A stretch of 30,494 bases of DNA, taken from NCBI GenBank assembly GCA_047638695.1, contig JBLINY010000047.1, positions 1 through 30,494 on the forward strand, read 5' to 3'. The notes under the pieces were generated by a model that was not told the origin of the DNA, ran no database searches, and saw nothing but the letters and a program-made list of their open reading frames with translations. A program made the translations under genes and the position numbers. Of this stretch, positions 22,477-30,465 are shown one piece after another (position 1 is the stretch's first letter; each line of letters opens with the position of its first letter). The DNA is from JAHECQ01 sp047638695. GTDB taxonomy: Bacteria > Actinomycetota > Acidimicrobiia > Acidimicrobiales > SZUA-35.

Positions 22477-23727
22477 TCAAGAATCGGTGGGGCGGTTGCT
22501 TTTGTGTCCGACTACGACCGTTGTGGTCCATTCTCGATCGCCCGAGATCACCACAACTTGGAGCTCGCCACCGACGCCGACCGTCCGGCTCCAGGCGACG
22601 AGATCGGCCATGCCTCCCACTGCGTATTTATTGATCGAGACGATGCGGTCGTCTACGGCGAGACCGGCTTGGGCCGCCGGGCCGGAGGTTTCGACGTTGG
22701 TGACGATGACGCCGTCCGGCTGGCCCTGGCCTTCTATGCCGATCCACGACGTACTGGGCCAGCCCGATTCCATGATTGATCGACCAACTGCCCGAGCGTC
22801 GGCTAACGGAATAGCAACCGCCAGGTAGTCGTCGCTGTTGATTATCAGGCCGATGACTTCATCTTGTTCGTTCACCAATGCCGCTCCAGCGGCAATCTGG
22901 GGCAGGCGGGCCGTGGTGTACATCGTGTCAATGACAGGGTGCCCATCCACCGTGGCGGCCACCTCATTCACACTGATAATGCTTCCGACCACTTGAATCT
23001 GCGGCGGCCTGCCGTCGGTGGCGACCACCCGAATCAGATCATGGAGGCTGGCCGAGTCGTCGGCTGCGGGGGCCTCGGGTATGCGGAGGGTCTCGAGTGG
23101 TGACAGAACGGCAACGTCGGTGAAGGCATCGGAACCCTCGACCAGCGCTTCTCGCATGTGGCCATCGATCGAGAACAGAACCCGCTCAGCCCCATCCAGC
23201 GAGGAAGCGCTCGTGAGGAGGAGGCCATCAATGAACACGCCGGTAGCGATCGGCCTTACGCCGTCGAGATGGAACAGGCCAACGACGCCGGGGATGTCAT
23301 TGTCACCGGCTTCTGCCGGTGGCTCGGTCTCGTCAAGGACCAGATTGGCGCCGGTCGAGGAGACGAGGGCCAGGGTCGTCGTGGTGAGCATCCCCGTTTC
23401 GACGGCGTCCACCAAATCGGAAACGACCGGTGGAGTCTCGCTCTCGGCGGCGGTGGCAGGGACTGGTCGGAATTCGATCCGGCTGCTTGGCTGGCTGTCG
23501 AACGCCGACGTCGACGCGGCGACCGCGGCTACCGCCATCACGGCGCCGAGCACTCCGCCTGCGCCGAACGACAGGGGCGACCAGCGACGCCGGGCTGGTG
23601 GGAGGGGTGTGTGGGCTCGGGCTGCGGCAGCGTTTGCGGCTGCTACCTCTGACGGATGCCGCCACTGCCGGACCGACGGGTCAGGCGGCGGTCCGTTCAG
23701 TTCAGGGTCGTTCTCCTCGGCGGCCAC
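22477..23727 (-). CDS. HtrA-like trypsin-fold PDZ membrane protein, catalytically inactive
   Basis: With the GTG at 23727 this is 416 residues: a cytoplasmic head with the actinobacterial motif RQWRHPSE (20-27), a membrane helix (about 53-72), a degenerate trypsin-like domain (about 145-310) and a PDZ domain (about 325-410, GPAAQAGLAVDDRIVSIN). The triad is broken: T-N-A-H reads TSAS with Ser175 for His, Asp204 (FTDVAVLSP) remains, and GNSGGPLVN reads IAAGAALVN with Ala280 for Ser. It therefore probably binds peptides at the outer face rather than cutting them. The GTG follows TACTGT by eight bases; a TTG at 23814 extends the frame into the divergent moaE start and looks less likely. Confidence 0.88.
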   Translation of the reverse strand: MAAEENDPELNGPPPDPSVRQWRHPSEVAAANAAAARAHTPLPPARRRWSPLSFGAGGVLGAVMAVAAVAASTSAFDSQPSSRIEFRPVPATAAESETPPVVSDLVDAVETGMLTTTTLALVSSTGANLVLDETEPPAEAGDNDIPGVVGLFHLDGVRPIATGVFIDGLLLTSASSLDGAERVLFSIDGHMREALVEGSDAFTDVAVLSPLETLRIPEAPAADDSASLHDLIRVVATDGRPPQIQVVGSIISVNEVAATVDGHPVIDTMYTTARLPQIAAGAALVNEQDEVIGLIINSDDYLAVAIPLADARAVGRSIMESGWPSTSWIGIEGQGQPDGVIVTNVETSGPAAQAGLAVDDRIVSINKYAVGGMADLVAWSRTVGVGGELQVVVISGDREWTTTVVVGHKSNRPTDS

Positions 23728-23735
23728 GTCAGATG

Positions 23736-23741
23736 ACAGTA
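23736..23741 (-). promoter_or_regulatory. Candidate leaderless -10 (TACTGT) for the HtrA-like gene
   Basis: On the minus strand TACTGT lies eight bases before the GTG at 23727; there is no ribosome site. Confidence 0.4.
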
Positions 23742-23795
23742 CAACTTGTGCTGGGTCGAACTTCCGCGCCCCTGTTACTTCCGGGCGCCGCCGCC

Positions 23796-23801
23796 TACCA
23801 T
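23796..23801 (+). promoter_or_regulatory. Candidate leaderless -10 (TACCAT) for moaE
   Basis: TACCAT lies seven bases before the GTG at 23809, the ideal spacing for a message beginning at its start codon. Confidence 0.5.
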
Positions 23802-23808
23802 TGCGGCC

Positions 23809-24273
23809 GTGCAACCACCGGCTGACGGCGACACTTGGACAGGACTCTCAGAGTCGCCTCTGCCCTTTCAACACGCGTCTGAATGGGTCGTGCTTCCGTC
23901 ATGCGGCGCAGTGGTGGTATTCAGCGGTACCTCGCGTGATCACTCGGCTGGTCGCGAGGATGTCAGCCGGCTCGAGTACGAGGCGTATGAAGAACAAGTT
24001 GTTCCTCGACTCGATGAGATTGCTGCAGCGGCTCGGCAGCGTTGGGCCGACCTCGGTCGCATCGCTCTGCTTCACCGGATCGGGTTCGTTCCGATCGGCG
24101 AGTCAGCTGTGGTCGTAGCCGTCTCGTCTCCGCACCGTGTTCACGCCTTCGAGGCCGCCCGGTTTGGAATCGACACGTTGAAGTCAACGGTGCCGATTTG
24201 GAAGAAGGAGACCTGGGCAGCGGGCGAGAGCTGGGGTCTCGAGCCTCAGCACATAGAAGATGTGCCGGAATGA
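23809..24273 (+). CDS. moaE: Molybdopterin synthase catalytic subunit MoaE
   Basis: The 154-residue protein shows the MoaE pattern: GAVVVFSGTSRDHSAG, LEYEAYEEQV, HRIGFVPIGESAVVVAVSS, and the active-site region TLKSTVPIWKKE with the catalytic Lys residues. MoaE with MoaD inserts the two dithiolene sulfurs into precursor Z to make molybdopterin in the cytoplasm. moaD and other cofactor genes are not in the window. The GTG at 23809 is preferred because of the TACCAT element; further upstream the frame stays open but overlaps the divergent promoter. Its TGA overlaps the mreB start as ATGA. Confidence 0.95.
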   Translation: MQPPADGDTWTGLSESPLPFQHASEWVVLPSCGAVVVFSGTSRDHSAGREDVSRLEYEAYEEQVVPRLDEIAAAARQRWADLGRIALLHRIGFVPIGESAVVVAVSSPHRVHAFEAARFGIDTLKSTVPIWKKETWAAGESWGLEPQHIEDVPE

Positions 24274-25280
24274 GTCGCGATCTGGCAATCGATCTCGGCA
24301 CCGCCAACACGCTGGTTTGGGCTCGTGGCGAAGGCATCGTCCTGAACGAACCTTCGGTGATTGCGCTGAACACCAGATCCGGGGATGTCTTGGCCATCGG
24401 CCGCGACGCTCGGCAGATGATTGGCCGCACGCCCAGCCACATCGTGGCGGTCCGACCCCTGCGGCAGGGAGCGATCACCGACTTCGAGATCACGGAGCGG
24501 ATGATTCGATTGGTGCTGCAACGGGCTGGTGTCTCTCGCCTCAATAGGCCTCGGGTCATCATTTGCGTCCCGTCGGCTATCACCGCTGTCGAACAGCGAG
24601 CGGTACGCGAGGCGGCACGTCGTGCTGGCGCCGCCGAAGCCCACTTGCTTGAGCAGCCAATGGCGGCTGCTATTGGTGCTGGTCTCCCGATCGACCAACC
24701 GATCGGCAACATGGTGGTCGATATAGGTGGTGGCACCACCGAGACGGCGCTGATCTCGCTTGGCGGCGTTGTGGCCCTTGAGGCTGTTCGCATTGGCAGC
24801 TTTGACATCGACGGGGCGATCCAAGGATTTGTCCGGCGGGCGCACGGCATAGCGGTCGGTGAAACGACGGCCGAACAGATCAAGCTGGCGATCGGCTCTG
24901 CCGCTCCGTCGGAAGACGAATGGGGAGCGGAGGTTCGGGGCCGCGAGCTGATGAGTGGCCTGCCGAGAACGGTGATGCTCACTGCCCCCGAAGTTCGCGA
25001 TGCGATCGAGGAGCCGGTTTCGGCCATGGTTGATTCGGTGGTTTCCTGTCTTGGCTCGGCGCCCCCGGAACTGGCCCAAGACCTGATCATTCGTGGCATT
25101 CATCTGGTCGGAGGGGGCGGCATGTTACGAGGCATGGACGTCCGCATAGCGAACGCGGCGCAGGTGCCAGTGACGCTGGTTAACCAGCCCCTTGAGTCGG
25201 TTGTGCTCGGAGCCGGACAGTGCATCGAGTCGTTCGATGATGTTCGAGACATGTTCATGACCAGCCGCTCACGGCGCTAG
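24270..25280 (+). CDS. mreB: MreB-like actin-fold rod-shape protein
   Basis: The 336-residue protein is of normal MreB length. It has phosphate 1 DLGTANT, LNEPSVIALN, the connecting segment LLEQPMAAAIGAGLP, phosphate 2 VVDIGGGTTE and the adenosine motif HLVGGGGMLRGMD. MreB filaments under the membrane guide lateral wall synthesis. No mreC or mreD follows: the next gene is on the other strand, so this copy is separate from a standard mre operon and may have another task. Translation is coupled to moaE by ATGA. It stops at TAG. Confidence 0.93.
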   Translation: MSRDLAIDLGTANTLVWARGEGIVLNEPSVIALNTRSGDVLAIGRDARQMIGRTPSHIVAVRPLRQGAITDFEITERMIRLVLQRAGVSRLNRPRVIICVPSAITAVEQRAVREAARRAGAAEAHLLEQPMAAAIGAGLPIDQPIGNMVVDIGGGTTETALISLGGVVALEAVRIGSFDIDGAIQGFVRRAHGIAVGETTAEQIKLAIGSAAPSEDEWGAEVRGRELMSGLPRTVMLTAPEVRDAIEEPVSAMVDSVVSCLGSAPPELAQDLIIRGIHLVGGGGMLRGMDVRIANAAQVPVTLVNQPLESVVLGAGQCIESFDDVRDMFMTSRSRR

Positions 25281-25304
25281 CGGCGGCCGTCGCCCAGTCG
25301 GCGG

Positions 25305-25883
25305 CTACCCGAGTAGATCCTCCGCGGCTTGTCTGACCTGCCAATCGCGGTCGGTTAGGGCATGGGTTAGCGCAGCCTCGATATCGGGTCCGTCAAAGGG
25401 GGCGAGGGCGAGGACGGCCCGTCGACGCACGGTGGCGATGTCGGCCAAGGCGCCGAGGATGGTCTCGCGTCCGGAATGAAGAGCACCGAGGGCGGCGACC
25501 GCTGCCTCGCGACAGAGCGGGTCATCATGATTCTTGGTCATTTGGGCCAGCGCATCAACGACTTCGGGGGTCGCTCGGCCGATCTCACCGAGAGCAAAGG
25601 CACCCATCTCGGCCACCGCAGCCGTGTCGACGAGTCGTGCGAGTAGTCGCGAAAGGGGGGCGCCGATTGGCTCGAGTCGCACCGCCAGTTCAAGAGCGCG
25701 TCGGCGAACGAACGGGCTTGGATCGTCAAAAAATGGCTCTAGTAGCAACCAGTCGAGGGTTTTCAGTCGCAGACAAGCCGAAAGCGCGACGGCTCGGATT
25801 TCCGGTGCCTCACTAGTCAAAGCACGGTGAGCAGTCGGGCGGTCACCCAGATGACCTGCTTCAATAACAAGTTGCACTGACAT
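25305..25883 (-). CDS. HEAT-repeat protein
   Basis: The 192-residue protein is built of helical repeats of about 30 residues with the HEAT pattern D-P-S-P-F-V-R-R-R-A-L-E, DDPLCREAAVAALGAL and DRDWQVRQAAEDLLG. Such proteins are protein-binding scaffolds; the partner is unknown. I chose ATG 25883 because the conserved-looking part begins there (MSVQLVIEAGHLGDRP). A GTG at 25997 would add 38 Ser/Val-rich residues; neither has a clear ribosome site. It converges on mreB with 24 bases between the stops. Confidence 0.78.
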   Translation of the reverse strand: MSVQLVIEAGHLGDRPTAHRALTSEAPEIRAVALSACLRLKTLDWLLLEPFFDDPSPFVRRRALELAVRLEPIGAPLSRLLARLVDTAAVAEMGAFALGEIGRATPEVVDALAQMTKNHDDPLCREAAVAALGALHSGRETILGALADIATVRRRAVLALAPFDGPDIEAALTHALTDRDWQVRQAAEDLLG

Positions 25884-26024
25884 ATCTGACGGCAGAGAAG
25901 ACGACGAGAGGTGGTTATCGGCCACGAGACGTGGAATGCTAGTCACTGCGGCTTCGTCTGATGCCGTGACGCCCTGCACAAGCCCGCACAGTTTCACCTG
26001 GGCAGGACAAGGAGACCGAGTTCA
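25884..26024. promoter_or_regulatory. Divergent region between the HEAT gene and an unknown gene
   Basis: AAGGAG at 26009-26014 is the ribosome site of the right-hand gene. I see no convincing -35/-10 pair. The longer HEAT frame from 25997 would fill most of this region. Confidence 0.4.
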
Positions 26025-26540
26025 GTGTCACACATGGTGATTTATCGAGGTACTGACGGCAAGCCCGGGTACCACCAAACGGACGACATTCATGATGCAG
26101 TCACGTTTGTCGAGCAACTTCGCAATGACAACGGAGTCGAGCACGCTCGAATTTTTCGACTTGAAGAAGTGAACTTCGAGTATCGCCCGTACTTCCGGGT
26201 CGAGCTTAAAGCTGGCGACGGCGCCCTCGGTGCGGGCCCATCGACGCCCGCGGTCGCTTCGACGCCAGTGGTCGCATCTGCTGTTCCGGCAGCAGTCGAG
26301 CCATCTTCGAGCGCTTCATCGACCCCGTCGGCTCCTCCGCCAACGACTGCCCCGGTTGTCGGGACCGCGGCAGCAGTCAAAGAAAATACTGCTGCAGCTG
26401 TCGCCGAGACGGCCGCAGTTGAAGTGCCATCGACCGAGATTAAGGTTGAGACCGTTGAGGCCGACACATCTTCGGCCGCGGAGAAGGCGACTGATACTGA
26501 CAATGGCGTAGGAGCCCGCCGAGGCCTCTTCGGACGCTGA
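26025..26540 (+). CDS. Protein of unknown function: small N-terminal domain plus Ala/Pro/Val-rich tail
   Basis: The GTG start is ten bases after AAGGAG. The first 65 residues form a compact charged domain (MSHMVIYRGTDGKPGYHQ, then VEQLRNDNGVEHARIFRLEEV and EYRPYFRVEL). Residues about 70-160 are low-complexity Ala, Val, Pro, Ser, Thr and Glu, and the protein ends RRGLFGR. There is no signal peptide and no membrane helix. I do not recognise a family. The pattern of a small domain followed by a disordered linker and a basic tip suggests an interaction protein, but this is a guess. Confidence 0.75.
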   Translation: MSHMVIYRGTDGKPGYHQTDDIHDAVTFVEQLRNDNGVEHARIFRLEEVNFEYRPYFRVELKAGDGALGAGPSTPAVASTPVVASAVPAAVEPSSSASSTPSAPPPTTAPVVGTAAAVKENTAAAVAETAAVEVPSTEIKVETVEADTSSAAEKATDTDNGVGARRGLFGR

Positions 26541-26554
26541 TTCTTCGACTGCTT

Positions 26555-26587
26555 GCTGAACGACGCCGGTGCGGGCCGGCGTTCAGC
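26555..26587. terminator. GC-rich bulged hairpin between converging genes
   Basis: GCTGAA...TTCAGC arms continue with CGCCGG/CCGGCG after a three-base bulge, giving about 12 paired bases and a six-base loop. There is no T run on either side. It lies after the stop at 26540 and covers the stop of the small membrane protein gene, so it could end transcripts in both directions. Confidence 0.5.
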
Positions 26588-26813
26588 TTGCGGCTCGCTC
26601 CAGGAACATCAAGAGGAGCAACGCACTGACGCCGAGCATGGCAGCGATGGCGATCCCAGAGATCACCACTAACGAACCCAAGCTGATCAGGGCAGTAAGA
26701 CGTCTCCACCAAGGCGTGTATACGCGAGTGCCGCTCGGCGCCTTGTTTGACCGTCGCTCTTGTAACGACGCCCATGCGGACTTTGCTCGTGGTGCTTCAG
26801 CTGGAGCAGTCAT
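26583..26813 (-). CDS. Small single-pass membrane protein, unknown function
   Basis: The 76-residue protein has a basic cytoplasmic N-terminus (RRSNKAPSG, then YTPWWRRL) and one or two hydrophobic stretches covering residues about 40-70 (ALISLGSLVVISGIAIAAML, then LLLLMFL). A clear ribosome site GGGAG lies seven bases before the ATG, fixing the start. The same frame is open far upstream as an accident of composition, overlapping the protease gene; that extension has no support. It diverges from the PDZ-Lon protease gene. Confidence 0.75.
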   Translation of the reverse strand: MTAPAEAPRAKSAWASLQERRSNKAPSGTRVYTPWWRRLTALISLGSLVVISGIAIAAMLGVSALLLLMFLERAAS

Positions 26814-26873
26814 TTTTGATCTCCCGGGAACGTTGTTCGGTTGGGGCCGGTTGGTACCGATGGACACCCAACG

Positions 26874-28070
26874 ATGACTGAATCTGACGCCAACGACGAA
26901 CCTATGCAGGCAAGCGTAGCTGCGCCCTCCGGAGGCGATGGTGCGAACGCGCTCTCTGAACCAGGGGGGGAACCTCAGGTCGAGCACGGCGATGCTGTCG
27001 CTGAGCTTCGCGCGACCACTCGGAAGGTCGTTGGGTGGAGTGCGCTGGGTCTGTTGGTGGTGCTGATCGCGGCCGGACTTCTGATCAAGGTTGATTACGT
27101 CGCCCTCGTGCCGGGTTCGGCCCGAGACACCGAGCCGTTGATCGAAGTAAACGACACCGATGAGTTCCCGAGCGACGGCCAGATTCTGTTCACGACCGTG
27201 CGGGTACGGCAAGAGCCCAATCTGTTCGAGTACTTCCTGGCCAAGCTCGACGACGATGCCGAGTTGGTGCCGGCGGAACAGATCCTCGGAGATCTGACGC
27301 CGGAGGAAAATCGTGAGGTCAATCTTGAACTGATGGCCGATTCGAAGGCTGTCGCCGTTGCCGTTGCTCTTGAACAGCTCGGCTTTGACACCATTTCGTC
27401 TGATGGCGTTGTCGTAGCCGACGTGCTCCCGGAAACAGCGGCGTCGGTTGTGTTGGAAGTGGGTGACGCCATCCTCAGTGTCGACGGCAACGCTGTTTCT
27501 ACCGCACTCGATCTCATCGAGACGCTCAAGACCTACCGGCCGGCCGACACGATTCTTTTCGAGGTGCAACATGTCGACGGTGAAGTCGAGGTCTTTGAGG
27601 TTGAGGTCGGCGCCCGCGACGACGATCCCGAAGCCGCGTTCCTTGGGATTTCGCCCCAGGACCGAGTATCGCTGGTGGACGAGCTGCCGCTTGACGTCGA
27701 TATTGAGTCGGGCTCGGTGGGCGGCCCCTCGGCCGGTCTTGCATTTACTCTTGCGATTCTGGACCAACTGACCCCGGGCGAGCTGACGGGCGACAACGTG
27801 GTGGCGGTAACCGGCACGATTGCGTTCGATGGCAGGGTTGGGGCGGTTGGGGGAGTTGTGCAAAAGACCGCGGCGGTCAGGGACATGGGCGTGCGCTATT
27901 TCATTGTCCCGTCGGCGCTGGGCGAGGAAACGATTGCGGCTATGCGCGAACGTGCGGGCGACAATCTCGAGATCATTCCCGTTGATGACCTCGAGGCTGC
28001 ACTAGCGGCGCTTGGTGTCCTTGGTGGCGAGGTCGAGGCGGTCGAGGAGTTCGCCAGTTCAGGGTCTTGA
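26874..28070 (+). CDS. PDZ-Lon (YlbL-type) membrane serine protease
   Basis: The 398-residue protein has a disordered acidic head, one membrane helix (about residues 55-72, WSALGLLVVLIAAGLLI), a PDZ domain (about 165-245, VLPETAASVVLEVGDAILSVDG) and a Lon-type proteolytic domain (about 260-375). The Ser-Lys dyad is complete: Ser286 in GGPSAGLAF and Lys331 in GVVQKTAAV. The active site faces outside. The family is widespread in Gram-positive bacteria and poorly understood, and some members affect competence or division. The ATG at 26874 was chosen over an upstream TTG at 26841; no strong ribosome site precedes either. Confidence 0.93.
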   Translation: MTESDANDEPMQASVAAPSGGDGANALSEPGGEPQVEHGDAVAELRATTRKVVGWSALGLLVVLIAAGLLIKVDYVALVPGSARDTEPLIEVNDTDEFPSDGQILFTTVRVRQEPNLFEYFLAKLDDDAELVPAEQILGDLTPEENREVNLELMADSKAVAVAVALEQLGFDTISSDGVVVADVLPETAASVVLEVGDAILSVDGNAVSTALDLIETLKTYRPADTILFEVQHVDGEVEVFEVEVGARDDDPEAAFLGISPQDRVSLVDELPLDVDIESGSVGGPSAGLAFTLAILDQLTPGELTGDNVVAVTGTIAFDGRVGAVGGVVQKTAAVRDMGVRYFIVPSALGEETIAAMRERAGDNLEIIPVDDLEAALAALGVLGGEVEAVEEFASSGS

Positions 28071-28141
28071 TCATCACCCCTCGTGGGCATCTGGTCGCTG
28101 AGAATGTTGGAGCGGTGCCCCGACGCGGTGGGATGTGGTCG

Positions 28142-28147
28142 TACGAT
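28142..28147 (+). promoter_or_regulatory. Candidate leaderless -10 (TACGAT) for the DivIVA-like gene
   Basis: TACGAT lies six bases before the ATG. A weak -35 (CCGACG, 28120-28125) is 16 bases upstream. The same TACGAT hexamer at the same spacing precedes the DUF2342 gene. Confidence 0.5.
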
Positions 28148-28153
28148 TAACCT

Positions 28154-30430
28154 ATGACTGCCGACGATGACCGGACGCTTGATCCGGAGCGGATCGCGAG
28201 CCGAGGGTTTTCCTCAACGTTTCGCGGCTACGACACTGAAGAGGTTCGGCGATTTCTGGGCGAGCTCGCATCGGCCTTACGAGCGCAGCAAACCGAGGTG
28301 TCTGGCGTTACCGCCTATGCGCCCGAGGTCGAGCGTCTCAGTAGTGAGCGCGATGAGCTAGCCGATCGCATCTCTGACCTTGAAGGCCGTCTACTTTCAG
28401 CCAAAACTGATCTTGAATCTGCCGCATCTGAGGCCAAGCTGGCAGCCGCTGAGCCCGCGGTTACGGCCGAACCGCTGACGCAGGCCGAGTCGCTTGAGTT
28501 CGACGAAGCTCGGGCCACCGAGCTTCTTGGCAAGGAAACCATCAAGGTGTTGGAGACAGCCAGGCAGGCTGCTCGCAACGTGGTCGCGACTGCGGAGACT
28601 GAGGCGGCCGAGCGGAGCCAGGAGCTCGACGCTCGCGAGGTTCGACTCACAACCGAACTCGAGCGCCTCACTACCGAGGCTGAGCAGCGGGCGGCCTCGC
28701 TCAAGACCGAAGCTGACGCCGAGGCCGAGCGGGTCCGCTCGGAGGCTGCCGCCGGTGCTCTGGCGTTAACGGAGCAGACCGATGTCGAGGTCGCGGCAGC
28801 GAAGAAGTTGGCTGACGACGAGGTGGCAGCTCTTCGCAGTAAGTCCAATGACGAGGTTGCTCGTCTGTCGAGCCAAGCCGAGACCGATGCAATGACGTTG
28901 CGGGCCGAGGCCGAGGAGGCGGCGGCGAGCTTACGGGCGACAGCGGAGGCCGATGCGTCGAGTTCACAGGACGCGGCTCGAGAGCAGGCTCGTCAGATGC
29001 TGAACGAAGCTCAGGCCGTTCGCGAGAAGGTGTTGGCCGATCTGGTTAAGCGACGCCGGGTCGGGCGCCAGCAGCTCGACCAGGTAAAGGCAGCTCGAGA
29101 CCGTTTGGCCCGATCGCTAGCCGTTGTCAGGAAAGACCTCGACGAGGCGATGGGCGAGGTTGTTGCCGCAATCCCTGATGCCAGAGCTGCCATGGAAGCG
29201 GTTGGCCGGAGGGTGCCTGAGGCCAGCGACAACCGACAGGCAGCCGACTTGGCCACTGAGCTCGATAGTGCCCGCGGCGACATCTCAGTGCCCGGGCTGC
29301 CCGATGACGACGAGCCATTGCCCGACATCGACGACCTGTTCGATCGGATAAAGACCGGCGAGTCCAGCGATACCAGCTCGCGTAGCGATGGCGGCAATGG
29401 CGCTGGGAGCGGTGGCGCTGCGAGTCACTCAGTGAACCCCAAGCGACCTCCGGCTGTCGAGAAGGCGGCTCAGGAGCAAGCGGTCGAGCAAGAGCCGGCA
29501 GCCGCCAAGCCGACCGCGAAGAAACCGGCCGCCAAGAAAGCTGTTGTCGAGAAGGCAGTTGTCGAGAAGGCTGTTGTCGAGAAGGCTGTTGCCAAGAGGG
29601 CGGCAATCGCCAGTAAACCCATCGTTGCCAGCACCCACAGCGCCGAACCGTCGAAGGTCGACGCAGCGGCTGATGCGGCCGCTTCCACTGTCACCGAGCC
29701 GGTGCCTGCTCCCACCAGCCGTCAATCGGCAGGGAACAGCCAACCACCTTTGATTGTGGGTGACGAAGACGGGGACCCTCTCGAGCCGAGTGCGCCCGAT
29801 CAGTTTCTGGCCCGCGACGTGGCCCTCACCCGTTTCGGCCCCGACCTTCGGCGAAAGCTCAAGCGTTCTCTGGCCGATGATCAGAGCCGAATTCTTGATG
29901 ACATTCGTCAATCCAAGAGCGTCTCAAGTGTTGATCTGACCGCGCTCGACGAGCAACTAAAGGCATACACAGCGGCCTTGTCGGCGGCCATGTCGTCGAC
30001 TGCTGACGCCGGTGCGGCTGCCGTTGGCGTCGTTCATGCTTCGGCTGGTGTTGTCGACGAGTTGGTCGATCGAGTGGCCCGGGAGATCGTCGAGCCGCTT
30101 CGGCGAAAGGTCGAGCGGGTTATGGACGAAACCGGCGACAAGTCGGAGATGAAGGAGCCGATCAGGGCCCAGTACCGTGAGGTGCGTTCGAATCTTCTGA
30201 CCGAGCTGGTTGATGATTCGCTGGCCGAGGCCTACGCACTCGGGTTGTTCCACGCCCTCGATGATGGTGCTGGCGTCGAATGGGTCGGTGACCCCCGGGT
30301 TGAGGCCGGCCCAGACTGCCACGACAACACACTGGCTGGCGTTGTCGCCAAACCGGAGGTGTTCCCAACGGGCCATATTGCCCCGCCCGGGTCGCCCGGG
30401 TGCCGGTGTTTGGTGCTGCCAGCGGACTAA
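28154..30430 (+). CDS. DivIVA-domain coiled-coil protein with phage head-morphogenesis-like C-terminus
   Basis: The 758-residue protein opens with a DivIVA-type membrane-curvature domain (residues about 9-45: LDPERIASRGFSSTFRGYD, then EVRRFLGELA). A long coiled coil rich in Ala and Glu (about 60-345) and an acidic patch DDDEPLPDIDDLFDRI (about 380) follow. A disordered linker with K-A-V-V-E repeats at about 462-481 leads to a folded helical C-terminal part from about 549. The end reads EWVGDPRVEAGPDCHDN, then PPGSPGCRCLVLP at about 741-755; the pattern of D-x-C, PP-x-x-P-x-CRC is that of Mu gpF/SPP1 gp7 minor head proteins. No phage genes are nearby. A role in pole or septum organisation is inferred from DivIVA. 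The stop is TAA. Confidence 0.85.
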   Translation: MTADDDRTLDPERIASRGFSSTFRGYDTEEVRRFLGELASALRAQQTEVSGVTAYAPEVERLSSERDELADRISDLEGRLLSAKTDLESAASEAKLAAAEPAVTAEPLTQAESLEFDEARATELLGKETIKVLETARQAARNVVATAETEAAERSQELDAREVRLTTELERLTTEAEQRAASLKTEADAEAERVRSEAAAGALALTEQTDVEVAAAKKLADDEVAALRSKSNDEVARLSSQAETDAMTLRAEAEEAAASLRATAEADASSSQDAAREQARQMLNEAQAVREKVLADLVKRRRVGRQQLDQVKAARDRLARSLAVVRKDLDEAMGEVVAAIPDARAAMEAVGRRVPEASDNRQAADLATELDSARGDISVPGLPDDDEPLPDIDDLFDRIKTGESSDTSSRSDGGNGAGSGGAASHSVNPKRPPAVEKAAQEQAVEQEPAAAKPTAKKPAAKKAVVEKAVVEKAVVEKAVAKRAAIASKPIVASTHSAEPSKVDAAADAAASTVTEPVPAPTSRQSAGNSQPPLIVGDEDGDPLEPSAPDQFLARDVALTRFGPDLRRKLKRSLADDQSRILDDIRQSKSVSSVDLTALDEQLKAYTAALSAAMSSTADAGAAAVGVVHASAGVVDELVDRVAREIVEPLRRKVERVMDETGDKSEMKEPIRAQYREVRSNLLTELVDDSLAEAYALGLFHALDDGAGVEWVGDPRVEAGPDCHDNTLAGVVAKPEVFPTGHIAPPGSPGCRCLVLPAD
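29537..29596 (+). repeat. Four tandem 15-base units coding K-A-V-V-E
   Basis: Units AAAGCTGTTGTCGAG, AAGGCAGTTGTCGAG, AAGGCTGTTGTCGAG and a last diverged one code K-A-V-V-E three times, then K-A-V-A-K. They lie in the basic linker of the DivIVA-like protein. Confidence 0.9.
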
Positions 30431-30465
30431 CCAAGGCGACCCGCTCTCGGCCCGAGCCACAAGGG

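Noticed and set aside
26814..27863. Long upstream extension of the small membrane protein frame
   Set aside because: It overlaps the PDZ-Lon gene in antisense; a ribosome site fixes the start at 26813.
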